From Candidatus Thiothrix sulfatifontis (lineage in GTDB: Bacteria > Pseudomonadota > Gammaproteobacteria > Thiotrichales > Thiotrichaceae), in contig CP094685.1 of NCBI GenBank assembly GCA_022828425.1, positions 1,364,001-1,428,000 of the forward strand: 64,000 nucleotides of DNA, written 5' to 3'. Numbering within the stretch: position 1 is the stretch's first letter; every line of letters begins with the position of its first letter. The notes under the pieces are model-generated. The model did not search any database. It saw only the letters and a list, made by a program, of their open reading frames with translations, and was not told the DNA's origin. The translations under genes were made by a program, and so were the position numbers. This document shows, piece after piece, positions 43,419 through 51,703 of this stretch.

Positions 43419-45593
43419 TTACTTGATGAACAGCATTTCGCTGTATTTGGGTAATGGCCACATCTCATCCGCAATCAGGGTTTCGAGTGTGTCGGCGTGA
43501 GTACGGACTTCGGTCATTAAGCCGCGTACCGTGCTCGCTAAGAAGGTCATGTGATCTTGCACACTGTCGAAGTCGTGTTTGGCGCGGGCTTCGCTCAGTT
43601 TGCCAACGGCAACCATCATGGCATTGGCTTCAGTGGCGACGCTGTTCGCGATACCGTTATCCAGCATAATGCCCAAGTCTTGCAGATTGCCAGCGGTTGC
43701 TGCCAATTCGGATAAGTAAGTGACCGCCGCCGGATAAACCATGGTGGTTGCCATATTAATCATCAGCTTGGCTTCGACGTCGATGCTGTTGATGTATTGC
43801 TCAGCGTAAACTTCAAAGCGGCTGTGCAGCTCGGTGAGGGTCAACACGCCGGTGCGCTCAAATAAGCTGGAAATTTCTTGGCTCAACAATTCCGGCAGCG
43901 CATCCGCCGAGGTTGGCAGGTTTTTCAAACCGCGTTCGACAACCGCTGCTTTGTGCCATTCTGGGGAATAGCCGTTGCCGCCGAACACCACATTCCCGTG
44001 TTGTTCCATCACGACTTTCAGCACTGCCAGCGTAGCACTGGCAACGTCTTTGCCGCTGTTTAATTCGACTTCCAGTTTGTCAGCCATCCAGTTCAGGGAG
44101 TCTGCCAAAATGGTGTTCATCGCAACCAAGGGACCAGACACGGATTGTGACGAGCCGACCGCGCGGAATTCAAAACGGTTGCCGGTGAATGCGAAAGGCG
44201 ATGTGCGATTGCGGTCGCCGGGGTCGCGTTCAAATTTCAGAATCTGCGACAGACCCAAATCCATTTGACCGCCTTTTTCGGTTTTGAGGATTTTACCGGC
44301 TTTGATGTCGTTAAAGACTTGTTCGAGCTGATCGCCCAAGTAAACGGATAAAATCGCTGGGGGGGCTTCGTTGGCGCCCAAGCGGTGGTCGTTAGAGGCG
44401 GAGGCGATAACCGCCCGCAACAATGGTCCAAACAAGTGCACGCCACGGATAACTGCACCACAGAAGGCCAAGAAGTGCAGGTTCTCTTCAGGCGTGCTGC
44501 CGGGGTCAAGCAAGTTACCTTGAGTGCTGTTACCAACCGACCAGTTGACGTGTTTGCCTGAGCCGTTGACGCCCGCAAACGGTTTTTCGTGCAACATGCA
44601 CAGGAAACCGTGGGCTTTGGCGGTGGTTTTCATGACAGTCATCAGCAATTGCTGGTGATCGGCTGCCACGTTTGCTGCTTCAAAATAAGGGGCAATTTCA
44701 AACTGACCCGGTGCGACTTCGTTGTGGTGCGTTTTGGCAGGGATGCCGAGGCGGTAGAGCTTGTCTTCAATGTCTTGCATGTAGACTTGCACACGCTCTG
44801 GGATTGCACCGAAATAATGGTCATCGAATTGCTGACCTTTCGCCGGGGCTGCACCGAATAAGGTGCGCCCAGAGAGTAAAATATCAGGGCGTGCATTGGC
44901 GAAGGCTTCGTCGATCAGGAAGTATTCTTGCTCGGCACCGCAGCTTGAATTCAAGGTGGCAATGTCGGTTTCTCCCATCAGCTTCAACACGCGCTGGGCA
45001 GCGGTGTTCATGGCGGCGTTGGAGCGCAGCAAGGGGATTTTTTTGTCGAGTGATTCGCCCGTCCATGATAAGAATACGCACGGAATCATCAGGGTTGCGC
45101 CATTATCCGTGTGCATAATGTACGCAGGGCTAGTCGGATCCCATGCGGTGTAACCGCGTGCGGAGTTGGTGGCACGGATACTGCCGTTCGGGAAAGACGA
45201 GCCGTCTGGTTCACCTTTGATCAGCAGGCTGCCGCTGAAATCGGTGATGGCATTGCCTTCCGGGTTGCTGATGATGAAGCCGTCGTGCTTTTCAGCCGTG
45301 GCATTGGTCATCGGGTAAAAAATGTGTGAAAAGAATTTCGCGCCTTTGGACATCGCCCATTCTTTCATCGCAGCAGCCACCACATCCGCCGCCGCTGGGT
45401 CGAGCGGTGCGCCGGTCTGGAAAGTTTTCTTCATGGCTTTAAAGGCAGATTTGGAGAGGCATTCTTCCATGCGTGCCAGATTGAAAACGTCACAAGCCCA
45501 GATTTTGCTCAATGGCTCGGTCTTGCCGAGATCCAGCGGGGAACGTTGGCTAATGGTTTGGATTGCTTGGGTACGCGCGAAATTGCTACTCAT
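43419..45593 (-). CDS. glnN: Glutamine synthetase type III
   Basis: A 724-residue glutamine synthetase of the large GSIII class, common in Bacteroidetes and cyanobacteria and less common in gammaproteobacteria. Motifs include AEQEYFLIDE, AKTHHNEVAPGQFEIAP, GVNGSGKHVNWS, NDHRLGANEAPPAI and FAFTGNRFEFRAVGSSQS. The N-terminus has the class-specific extension. It lies next to glnA; the sigma-54 promoter and NtrC site upstream mean it is nitrogen-regulated. A strong terminator follows. Confidence 0.93.
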   Translation of the reverse strand: MSSNFARTQAIQTISQRSPLDLGKTEPLSKIWACDVFNLARMEECLSKSAFKAMKKTFQTGAPLDPAAADVVAAAMKEWAMSKGAKFFSHIFYPMTNATAEKHDGFIISNPEGNAITDFSGSLLIKGEPDGSSFPNGSIRATNSARGYTAWDPTSPAYIMHTDNGATLMIPCVFLSWTGESLDKKIPLLRSNAAMNTAAQRVLKLMGETDIATLNSSCGAEQEYFLIDEAFANARPDILLSGRTLFGAAPAKGQQFDDHYFGAIPERVQVYMQDIEDKLYRLGIPAKTHHNEVAPGQFEIAPYFEAANVAADHQQLLMTVMKTTAKAHGFLCMLHEKPFAGVNGSGKHVNWSVGNSTQGNLLDPGSTPEENLHFLAFCGAVIRGVHLFGPLLRAVIASASNDHRLGANEAPPAILSVYLGDQLEQVFNDIKAGKILKTEKGGQMDLGLSQILKFERDPGDRNRTSPFAFTGNRFEFRAVGSSQSVSGPLVAMNTILADSLNWMADKLEVELNSGKDVASATLAVLKVVMEQHGNVVFGGNGYSPEWHKAAVVERGLKNLPTSADALPELLSQEISSLFERTGVLTLTELHSRFEVYAEQYINSIDVEAKLMINMATTMVYPAAVTYLSELAATAGNLQDLGIMLDNGIANSVATEANAMMVAVGKLSEARAKHDFDSVQDHMTFLASTVRGLMTEVRTHADTLETLIADEMWPLPKYSEMLFIK

Positions 45594-45639
45594 CTGTTAA
45601 CCTCTTTCAATGCATTGAATCTGAAATAATGAGGTTAAA

Positions 45640-45655
45640 TGCAATTTTTATGCCA
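45640..45655 (-). promoter_or_regulatory. Sigma-54 promoter of the type III glutamine synthetase
   Basis: Minus strand: TGGCATAAAAATTGCA, with GG and GC separated by 10 bases. It predicts a start near 45629, 36 bases before the ATG; AGAGG serves as ribosome site. Confidence 0.78.
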
Positions 45656-45735
45656 TTTTTAAGAAATACCTTCCCTGATCAAGTCAGACCAGAAGGAAGG
45701 GCTTTGCAATCACCAAAACAAGGCTTGAAAAGTTG

Positions 45736-46899
45736 CTAATGCACTATTCTGGTGAAAAAATTAATGCACTCTATGCTGGGAATGCTGCTGCAAGCCTGTT
45801 GAAAGGCTGCGAGTGCTGTTGCGGTAGACGCTTCCCGTAGAATAACGTCAAGATGAAGTTTGCCGCCTTGGTAATGCAAAGTGAGATCGTCGATGTTATC
45901 CCATAACGCTGCTGTTTCCGGTAGCGCTTGCAGTGTGGCTAATAATTCAACTCGCGAGGGCAGATTTTTGCTGGGATGCACGATTTCATCGTCTTCAGGA
46001 TCAATGTGGATAACAACGTCACTGATAGCCGGAAATTGCCGCCGCAAGCGATACATCACCGTATCGCTGATGTGATGGCCTTCGGAAACGCTGATGCGCC
46101 CGTCGACTTGCAAATGCGCATCGGCTAACACGCGTCCGCCCATGCGCCGCGTGCGTAATAAATGCACGCTCTCCACGCCGTCGATAGCACAAATAAAGTC
46201 ACGCATGTCTTGGACTTCCTGCGCATCCAACCCGGTATCCACCAATTCACTGGTGCTTTCCAAAATGAGCTGGATTGCCATGTAAAAAATCATTATGGCG
46301 ACCAAAATAGCGGCTACCGAATCCAGCCATGGAAAACCCAATTGCGCCCCACCAATCGCCAGCAACACCAGTACCGAGGAAATTGCATCCGAACGGTGGT
46401 GCCAAGCACTGGCTTTGAGCATCGGGGAGCTGATGCGCTTAGCAACGTGTACGGTGTAGTGGTATAGCCCTTCTTTGCCAATAATCGCCAACGCCGCAAT
46501 CGCCATCGCGCCCGGTTCAGGGGTCACAAGCGGAGCGTCGCCTGCGAGTCTGTCCCAAGCTTGCAAGAAAATTGCCGCAGCGACACCGCCTAATAATAAG
46601 CCGAGAATCACGGTGGCGAGGGTTTCAATGCGCCCATGCCCGTAAGGGTGGTTTGCATCAGCGGCTTTGCTGGCATGATGAGCCGCAAATAACACCACGA
46701 TATCGCCAACTAAATCCGACAACGTGTGCATGGCATCCGCAATCAGTGCTTGCGAATGGGTGAGAATACCGCCGATGATTTGCGCAATCACTAGAAAAAT
46801 ATTCACACTCATGCCAACGAAGGCGACGCGACTGGTAACGGCTTTGCGACTTTTATCCTCGTTGCGAGTATCGGCGACGCCGTGCGTGTGTCCGTTCAT
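45736..46899 (-). CDS. Cation diffusion facilitator metal exporter
   Basis: A 387-residue inner-membrane efflux protein for divalent cations such as Zn, Fe or Mn. Six helices are visible; the metal site ALIADAMHTLSDLVGD (near residue 54) has the D-x3-H pair, and HPYGHGRIETLA follows, the family hallmark. The second site SAWHHRSDAISS lies in helix 5. The C-terminal about 180 residues form the cytosolic CDF domain plus a short extra tail. N-terminal His residues may bind metal. It overlaps the homoserine kinase gene by 4 bases. Confidence 0.92.
   Translation of the reverse strand: MNGHTHGVADTRNEDKSRKAVTSRVAFVGMSVNIFLVIAQIIGGILTHSQALIADAMHTLSDLVGDIVVLFAAHHASKAADANHPYGHGRIETLATVILGLLLGGVAAAIFLQAWDRLAGDAPLVTPEPGAMAIAALAIIGKEGLYHYTVHVAKRISSPMLKASAWHHRSDAISSVLVLLAIGGAQLGFPWLDSVAAILVAIMIFYMAIQLILESTSELVDTGLDAQEVQDMRDFICAIDGVESVHLLRTRRMGGRVLADAHLQVDGRISVSEGHHISDTVMYRLRRQFPAISDVVIHIDPEDDEIVHPSKNLPSRVELLATLQALPETAALWDNIDDLTLHYQGGKLHLDVILREASTATALAAFQQACSSIPSIECINFFTRIVH
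45741..45755 (-). promoter_or_regulatory. NtrC-type site inside the end of the metal-exporter gene
   Basis: GCACTATTCTGGTGA matches GCACY-N5-RGTGC except for the last base. It is about 100 bases before the sigma-54 promoter of the glutamine synthetase, within the final codons of the upstream gene. Confidence 0.55.
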
Positions 46900-48047
46900 T
46901 GTGTCCCACCTGTTTGTAAAACGATGACATGTTCACGCCCTTCACTGCGCGTTTCCAATACCGTGTGCCCGTGAATGCGTGCCCATGCCGGAATATCGTG
47001 CAGTGCGCCGGGGTCGGTGCAGATAGCCGTCATCTTAACGCCCGCAGGCAAATTTTCGACCGCTGTTTGCACCCGAATGACCGGCAGAGGGCACAATAAG
47101 CGCCTCGCGTCGACCGTTACATTGGTTTCGTTGATGCGTTGTAACAGCTTGTTACGGAATTCTGCGGGGTCTTTTTGCAAAATCATCTCGCCAGCCGGTG
47201 GATTCAAGGCTGCATCCAAGCGTGAAAGCCAGAAGCGCAATGCTGCCGCGCGTAGCAGTGCCTGCCAATAACGTTGCTCAATCGCTTGCCAAGGGCGTAC
47301 TTGCTGATAAGCTTCGACGCAAGCCTGCATCCGCGCGGCATCCAAAGCGCCATCCGCGTTGCAGCACCAGTCATTGACCACGATTGCTAGGTCATACAAC
47401 CAGTTATCGTAGCAGGCAAAATACACATCCAAAACACCGCTCAGATGACCATCCTGGAACAGCACATTATCCCGAAACAAATCCGCGTGAATCGTACCGC
47501 TGGGAAGTTGCGCAAACGGAATGCTTTGCTGGAATGCCATTTCGGTTTGCAGCAAGGCGGCATCGGCTGGGTTCAGGTGTGGCAGCAAGCGTGAAGCCGT
47601 GTGCATTCGCCAATCATGCCCCCGATCAGGGGCGCGTTGTGGCGGGAAGGTTTGCCCGGCAAGATGCAGGTGCGCGAGTGCCGTGCCGAGTGCGGCGCAT
47701 TGTTCGGGGGTAGGGTGCTCGATGTGTTGCCCTGCTAAACGCAGCACTAACGCAGCGGGTTTGTGCTTGAGCGTACCCAGTAATTGCCCCGCACGGTTGG
47801 GAATGGGGCGAGCCACGGGAATACCGGCATCCGCCCAATGTTGCATAAGATCGAGAAAATAACCCAATTCCGCCGGGGTATGGTGCTCAAACAGGGTCAG
47901 GACATATGCCCCGTGCGTGGTGGTGACGAAAAAATTGCTGTTTTCGACACCCGCATTAATACCGGCATAATCCGTCAGCGCTCCGACAGAGTATTCATGC
48001 AGAAAGGTTTCGAGTTCGGTGGCGCTGACGGGGGTATAAACTGACAT
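46896..48047 (-). CDS. thrB: Homoserine kinase fused to a TusA-like domain
   Basis: A 383-residue protein. Residues 1 to about 305 are a ThrB type II homoserine kinase (phosphotransferase fold): LTDYAGINAGVENSNFFV, the catalytic loop GTIHADLFRDNVLF, and LDVYFACYDNWLYDLAI with the metal Asp. It phosphorylates homoserine in threonine synthesis. Residues about 309-383 add a TusA sulfur-carrier domain: VDARRLLCPLPVIRV with the reactive Cys near 319 and TDPGALHDIPAWARIHGH. The reading frame is unbroken, so this is a genuine fusion. It is cotranscribed with the CDF gene. Confidence 0.88.
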   Translation of the reverse strand: MSVYTPVSATELETFLHEYSVGALTDYAGINAGVENSNFFVTTTHGAYVLTLFEHHTPAELGYFLDLMQHWADAGIPVARPIPNRAGQLLGTLKHKPAALVLRLAGQHIEHPTPEQCAALGTALAHLHLAGQTFPPQRAPDRGHDWRMHTASRLLPHLNPADAALLQTEMAFQQSIPFAQLPSGTIHADLFRDNVLFQDGHLSGVLDVYFACYDNWLYDLAIVVNDWCCNADGALDAARMQACVEAYQQVRPWQAIEQRYWQALLRAAALRFWLSRLDAALNPPAGEMILQKDPAEFRNKLLQRINETNVTVDARRLLCPLPVIRVQTAVENLPAGVKMTAICTDPGALHDIPAWARIHGHTVLETRSEGREHVIVLQTGGTQ

Positions 48048-48051
48048 GCAT

Positions 48052-48360
48052 TTACCAGGAGAGGACGTTCCAGCTTGGAATCATCATGTCACGGTTTTGG
48101 TGAGCATTTTGACTTTTGCCTTGGGAGCTGACTGAATCGACCAAATTATAACCGCCTTCGCCATTAGCCGGTACGTAGCGAATTTCGCTGCGCATGGCGG
48201 GTACGCGCTCTTCTTCAATCGTGCCGAAATCGTCGGTGACACGGATCGTTTCCACCTTTATTTTGCTGGCAATATCAGCATCGGTAGTGGTTTCTTCGGC
48301 ATGAATCGTGGTGCTAAACAGCGCGATGAATGCCAGTGTTAGCCATTGTTGTGTGTTCAT
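48052..48360 (-). CDS. DUF2782 periplasmic protein
   Basis: A 102-residue protein with a signal peptide ending at TIHAEET (residue 22). The mature part carries the DUF2782 pattern: VETIRVTDDFGTIEEERV, SEIRYVPANG, YNLVDSV and the end MMIPSWNVLSW. The function is unknown; it stands next to homoserine kinase in many gammaproteobacteria, as here. Confidence 0.82.
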   Translation of the reverse strand: MNTQQWLTLAFIALFSTTIHAEETTTDADIASKIKVETIRVTDDFGTIEEERVPAMRSEIRYVPANGEGGYNLVDSVSSQGKSQNAHQNRDMMIPSWNVLSW

Positions 48361-48365
48361 TGTTG

Positions 48366-49091
48366 TTATAACTCCATGAATTTCGCGCGTTCTTCAGCGG
48401 ATGGCCCCGACACTGCGCGTTCGTAGTAACCAAAAATGTGCTCGACGATTGCATCGGCGTCATCCAACAGGACAAACAGATCCAAATCGCCTGCTGAGAT
48501 TGTACCTTGTTTTATCAGGGTGTGCTTGAACCATCCGACCAAGCCTTCCCAGAACGGGGTGTGCACCAGCACGATGGGAATTTTGCGGGTTTTGGCGGTT
48601 TGCACTAGGGTTAGGATTTCCGCCAATTCATCCAGTGTGCCAAAGCCACCGGGCATGACCACGTAGGCGGAAGCGTGTTTCACGAACATGACTTTGCGCG
48701 AGAAAAAATGCCGGAAATACAGCGAAATATCCTGATATTGGTTGGAATGTTGCTCGTGCGCGAGCTGAATGTTTAAACCGATACTGGGGGATTTGCCACG
48801 CTGAGCGCCTTTATTCGCCGCTTCCATAATGCCGGGGCCGCCGCCACTGACCACCGCAAAGCCCGCATCCGAGAGTTTGTGGGCAATCGTTTCGGTCAAT
48901 TGATACAGCGGATCATCGGTCGAGGTGCGTGCGGAACCAAAGATGCTGACGGACGGGCGTAAGTGGGCAAGGCGTTCAAAACCGTCCACAAATTCGCCCA
49001 TGATTTGGAAGATTTTCCAGCTTTCGCGCGTGAGTTCTTGATCACTGATCGGTTGCAGCACGGGGTGTTGCGTGCGGGTTTTTTCATCCAT
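48366..49091 (-). CDS. LOG-family protein (TIGR00730 Rossmann fold)
   Basis: A 241-residue protein of the LOG family, putative nucleotide 5'-monophosphate phosphoribohydrolases. The signature PGGFGTLDELAE lies near residue 149, and VVSGGGPGIMEAANKGA binds the phosphate; SIFGSARTSTDDPLY is the first Rossmann strand. Its real substrate in bacteria is mostly unknown. It overlaps the BolA-like gene by one base (TAATG), so translation is coupled. Confidence 0.88.
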   Translation of the reverse strand: MDEKTRTQHPVLQPISDQELTRESWKIFQIMGEFVDGFERLAHLRPSVSIFGSARTSTDDPLYQLTETIAHKLSDAGFAVVSGGGPGIMEAANKGAQRGKSPSIGLNIQLAHEQHSNQYQDISLYFRHFFSRKVMFVKHASAYVVMPGGFGTLDELAEILTLVQTAKTRKIPIVLVHTPFWEGLVGWFKHTLIKQGTISAGDLDLFVLLDDADAIVEHIFGYYERAVSGPSAEERAKFMEL

Positions 49092-49327
49092 TACGCGGTT
49101 TCCGCTGGGGTTTTGGCGCGAATCGTCAACGCATGAAGTTGACCGGCGGTAATGGCGTCATTGACGGCGGCGTATACCAGTTGATGGCGTTTGAGGGTGT
49201 TTAATCCCGCAAAGGCGTCGCTAATCACGTCGGCTTCGTATTTGTAGCCATCACCGTTGATGGTGACTTGGGCATCAGGTAAATGTGCCTGAATCATGGC
49301 CGCGACTGCTTCGTTACTAATGCTCAT
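49091..49327 (-). CDS. BolA-family protein, IbaG-like
   Basis: A 78-residue protein with a BolA fold: helix AMIQAHLPDAQVTINGDGYKYEADVISDAF, in parts NGDGYKYEADV and GLNTLKRHQLVYAAVNDAI, then LHALTIRAKTPAE. The family binds glutaredoxins through a shared iron-sulfur cluster and acts in iron homeostasis; the closing KTPAE resembles IbaG. No invariant Cys is seen, as is usual. Confidence 0.85.
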   Translation of the reverse strand: MSISNEAVAAMIQAHLPDAQVTINGDGYKYEADVISDAFAGLNTLKRHQLVYAAVNDAITAGQLHALTIRAKTPAETA

Positions 49328-49441
49328 AAGGCGTGCTCCTGTTTGGGTTAAAATGAAAGAGATTATACGCCGTGCTTGCCGACAACGCGTACTTCTGCGC
49401 GTATAATGCAGGCAATTTAACTGATTGCCGGATCACGCACC

Positions 49442-49936
49442 ATGAACCACGTAAATTCTCAATTATTACAGCAAATTAAAGATACCTGTGCGGAGTTTTG
49501 TGCCGCCTTGACGGATGATGAAGTTGTGCGATTTTTGCGTTATACCCGCCTGCGTGAGTTAGGTTCGCAAGAAATCGTGGCCGACATTGGCGAAATTAGC
49601 GACCGTTTTTATTTGGTCATTGGCGGCGCAGTCAAATTACTGCAAGTGGATGGGGAGCGCGAATTTGAAGTCGGGCAATTAGACCCCGGCAGTTTGGTGG
49701 GCGAAATGTCTTTCTTTGACCGCCAGCCACGCACCGTGCGTTTGAAAGCACGGCGCAGCGGGGTGCGTTTGCTGGAAATTAACCGCCAGATGTACAACCG
49801 CATCCGTATCGAAGAGCCGTACATTGCCACCAATTTGCTGGAGTTTGTGGTGCGCAGCCTCGATTTTCTGGTACGCCATTTGAGCGATGAAAACGCCAAG
49901 CTGCACAAACAAGTCACGGGCTTAGGCTACCGCTGA
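49442..49936 (+). CDS. Cyclic-nucleotide-binding-domain protein without DNA-binding domain
   Basis: A 164-residue protein consisting of a cNMP-binding beta barrel: VADIGEISDRFYLVIGGAVKLLQ, then FEVGQLDPGSLVGEMSFFDRQPRTVRLKA, with the phosphate-binding GEMSFFDRQPRTV loop. A C-terminal helix follows, but no helix-turn-helix. It could regulate another protein by binding. It stands alone 95 bases before the type III secretion cluster; a role as a cyclic-nucleotide sensor for it is speculative. Confidence 0.78.
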   Translation: MNHVNSQLLQQIKDTCAEFCAALTDDEVVRFLRYTRLRELGSQEIVADIGEISDRFYLVIGGAVKLLQVDGEREFEVGQLDPGSLVGEMSFFDRQPRTVRLKARRSGVRLLEINRQMYNRIRIEEPYIATNLLEFVVRSLDFLVRHLSDENAKLHKQVTGLGYR

Positions 49937-50031
49937 TTCAGTCTGGCGAGTAGTTTTGTCAGGAAATACCTGCTTACTGTGGTGTGAGCAGGCAATAATG
50001 CCGAGATATTGAATACTATAACGTTGGCATT

Positions 50032-50727
50032 ATGAGCATTTCTAATCACTTCGATATTACTGACGAATTTTCGCAAGCGGTGTGGCGCTTTAATTTTCGC
50101 CCAGATTCGTACATTCATCCCAGTTGGTTGGCAACCATGCCCGATGGCAAAGTGATGCAGTCGTTGTTGGGGCAAGAACGCGGGGAAAGCCGCTTACTGA
50201 AGCACATGATGCAGCGCTTGGGCTTGCACGACAGCGTATTTTTTGATTTCAGCAAGCCCTTGACGCGCCTGGCCTTATGGCGTGGGCAAGAGCTGGGGCA
50301 ATTGGTGTTGTACTTGGGAGCGATGTTCCATTTTCAGTTATTGCGCCGCATTGTAACCCGCGAAGACCTCATTAAAACCCAGCAAGTCTTGGGCGATGAC
50401 TTGTACCGTTTCGCGCAACAGCGTGCACCGTTGCTGACTCACAATATCAGTGCGGACATTGCGTTTCCCTCGCCCATCGGTTTGAAAAAGCGTTTTGTGT
50501 TGGCGGGAATGCTGTGTTTGCGGGCGGCATTTGCCGGTTATCCACCGTCTTTCTGGAAGCGTTTGGTCTATAAGTTGGAGCGCGAATATTATGTGCTGTG
50601 GAAGCGTTACGCAAAATCTGGGCAAGCCTTGGATGCACAAGCCGCTGAATGCGCAGTGTTAGTACAAAAAGTAGCAATAGAAATTAAAATGGGGGTCAGT
50701 CGCGATGGCAAAATTCTTTTCAATTAA
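50032..50727 (+). CDS. sctK: Type III secretion sorting-platform protein SctK
   Basis: A 231-residue cytosolic protein matching the YscK/SctK family: FNFRPDSYIHPSWL at the N-terminus, RLGLHDSVFFDF, RLALWRGQELGQLVLYLGAMFH, and the C-terminal WKRLVYKLEREYYVLWKRY. SctK links the SctQ-SctL-SctN platform to the inner-membrane ring. It overlaps sctL by 23 bases. Confidence 0.85.
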   Translation: MSISNHFDITDEFSQAVWRFNFRPDSYIHPSWLATMPDGKVMQSLLGQERGESRLLKHMMQRLGLHDSVFFDFSKPLTRLALWRGQELGQLVLYLGAMFHFQLLRRIVTREDLIKTQQVLGDDLYRFAQQRAPLLTHNISADIAFPSPIGLKKRFVLAGMLCLRAAFAGYPPSFWKRLVYKLEREYYVLWKRYAKSGQALDAQAAECAVLVQKVAIEIKMGVSRDGKILFN

Positions 50728-51322
50728 GCCGGTAGCAGCACAATTACGCGCCGGTCAAAAAGTCCTGAAAGCGGCGGATTATGAGGAATTGGTCGCGTAT
50801 GAACGTTTAGCGTCCGATCTGGAAACGCGTCACCGCCAGCGTGAAGAAATCATGTCGGTGGCGCTGGGGCGTTCGATTAAACGCGGTTTGGAACAAGGGC
50901 GCGAACGTGCCGATCAGGAAGCCGCCGAAAAAATGGTGCTATTTACCGGGCGGGTCAATGACACGCTAATGGCGCTGGAAGGCGAGTTAGTGGAATTGGT
51001 CGCCGGTGCGGTGCGCAAAGTGATTCACAGCTTTGACCAAGATGAACGGGTTCGGCAAGCGGTGTTGGGTGGTTTGGAATTGGTGCGCGGCAGCCATAAA
51101 TTGTTGGTTCGGGTTCACCCGCAGATGCAGGCAACGATTTCGGAGCAATTGGATGCCATTCCGCACCGTTTTAGCAGCTTGGAAGTGGTCGGCGATGACC
51201 AAGTAGCCGTCGATGGCTGCGTTCTGGAGTCGGATTTGGGCATCGTGAATGCGAGTCTGGAACAACAAATTCAGATTATTGAGCAAGCTCTTCGTGGGAC
51301 TTTTTACCGTCCTGTATTTTAA
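50705..51322 (+). CDS. sctL: Type III secretion stator protein SctL
   Basis: A 205-residue HrpE/YscL-family stator that holds the SctN ATPase and controls it. The N-terminal part is charged and helical (EELVAYERLASDLETRHRQ), the C-terminal domain resembles the V-type ATPase E subunit (GAVRKVIHSFDQDERV, LLVRVHPQM, DGCVLESDLGIVNASLEQQ). It overlaps sctK by 23 bases at the 5' end and the facing sctO by 47 bases at the 3' end. Confidence 0.88.
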   Translation: MAKFFSIKPVAAQLRAGQKVLKAADYEELVAYERLASDLETRHRQREEIMSVALGRSIKRGLEQGRERADQEAAEKMVLFTGRVNDTLMALEGELVELVAGAVRKVIHSFDQDERVRQAVLGGLELVRGSHKLLVRVHPQMQATISEQLDAIPHRFSSLEVVGDDQVAVDGCVLESDLGIVNASLEQQIQIIEQALRGTFYRPVF

Positions 51323-51698
51323 TCATTTCCTTGAGCTTTTCCAGTTTCAGGTTAGCCTCGCTGGAATGCTGCTGTGCGGTTTGGACGTGCGTGACTGCCG
51401 TTTGCAAGCCTTGTTGGGCGGCGGCGAGTTCAGCGCGTAGGCGTTCTTCTTCCACGCGCAAGTCGTCCAAATTTTTTTGGTATTCAAACAGCATTTGCGG
51501 GGCGAACGGTTGGTTTTTCAGGTTGGCAAATAGCGCTTCCTGATGCTCCAGTCGCCATTGTCCGAAACTGACCAGTTGTTGTTCCTTTTCATGCAGTTGT
51601 TGTTCGTGCGTTTGCAAGATGCGGCGTTGTTCTTGCAATTCGATGAAACGTTGTTCCATGCGGCGGGCGCGAATGGTTTTTAATTGTTCTAAGCTCAT
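51276..51698 (-). CDS. sctO: Type III secretion stalk protein SctO
   Basis: A 140-residue, almost entirely helical coiled-coil protein (heptads through MEQRFIELQEQRRILQTHEQQLHEKEQQL and EEERLRAELAAAQQGLQT, in parts EQQLHEKEQQL and RLRAELAAAQQ). SctO/YscO is the central stalk joining the ATPase to the SctV gate. It lies 5 bases downstream of sctN. Its last 47 bases overlap sctL, which is transcribed towards it. Confidence 0.82.
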   Translation of the reverse strand: MSLEQLKTIRARRMEQRFIELQEQRRILQTHEQQLHEKEQQLVSFGQWRLEHQEALFANLKNQPFAPQMLFEYQKNLDDLRVEEERLRAELAAAQQGLQTAVTHVQTAQQHSSEANLKLEKLKEMIKIQDGKKSHEELAQ

Positions 51699-51703
51699 GG
51701 CGA

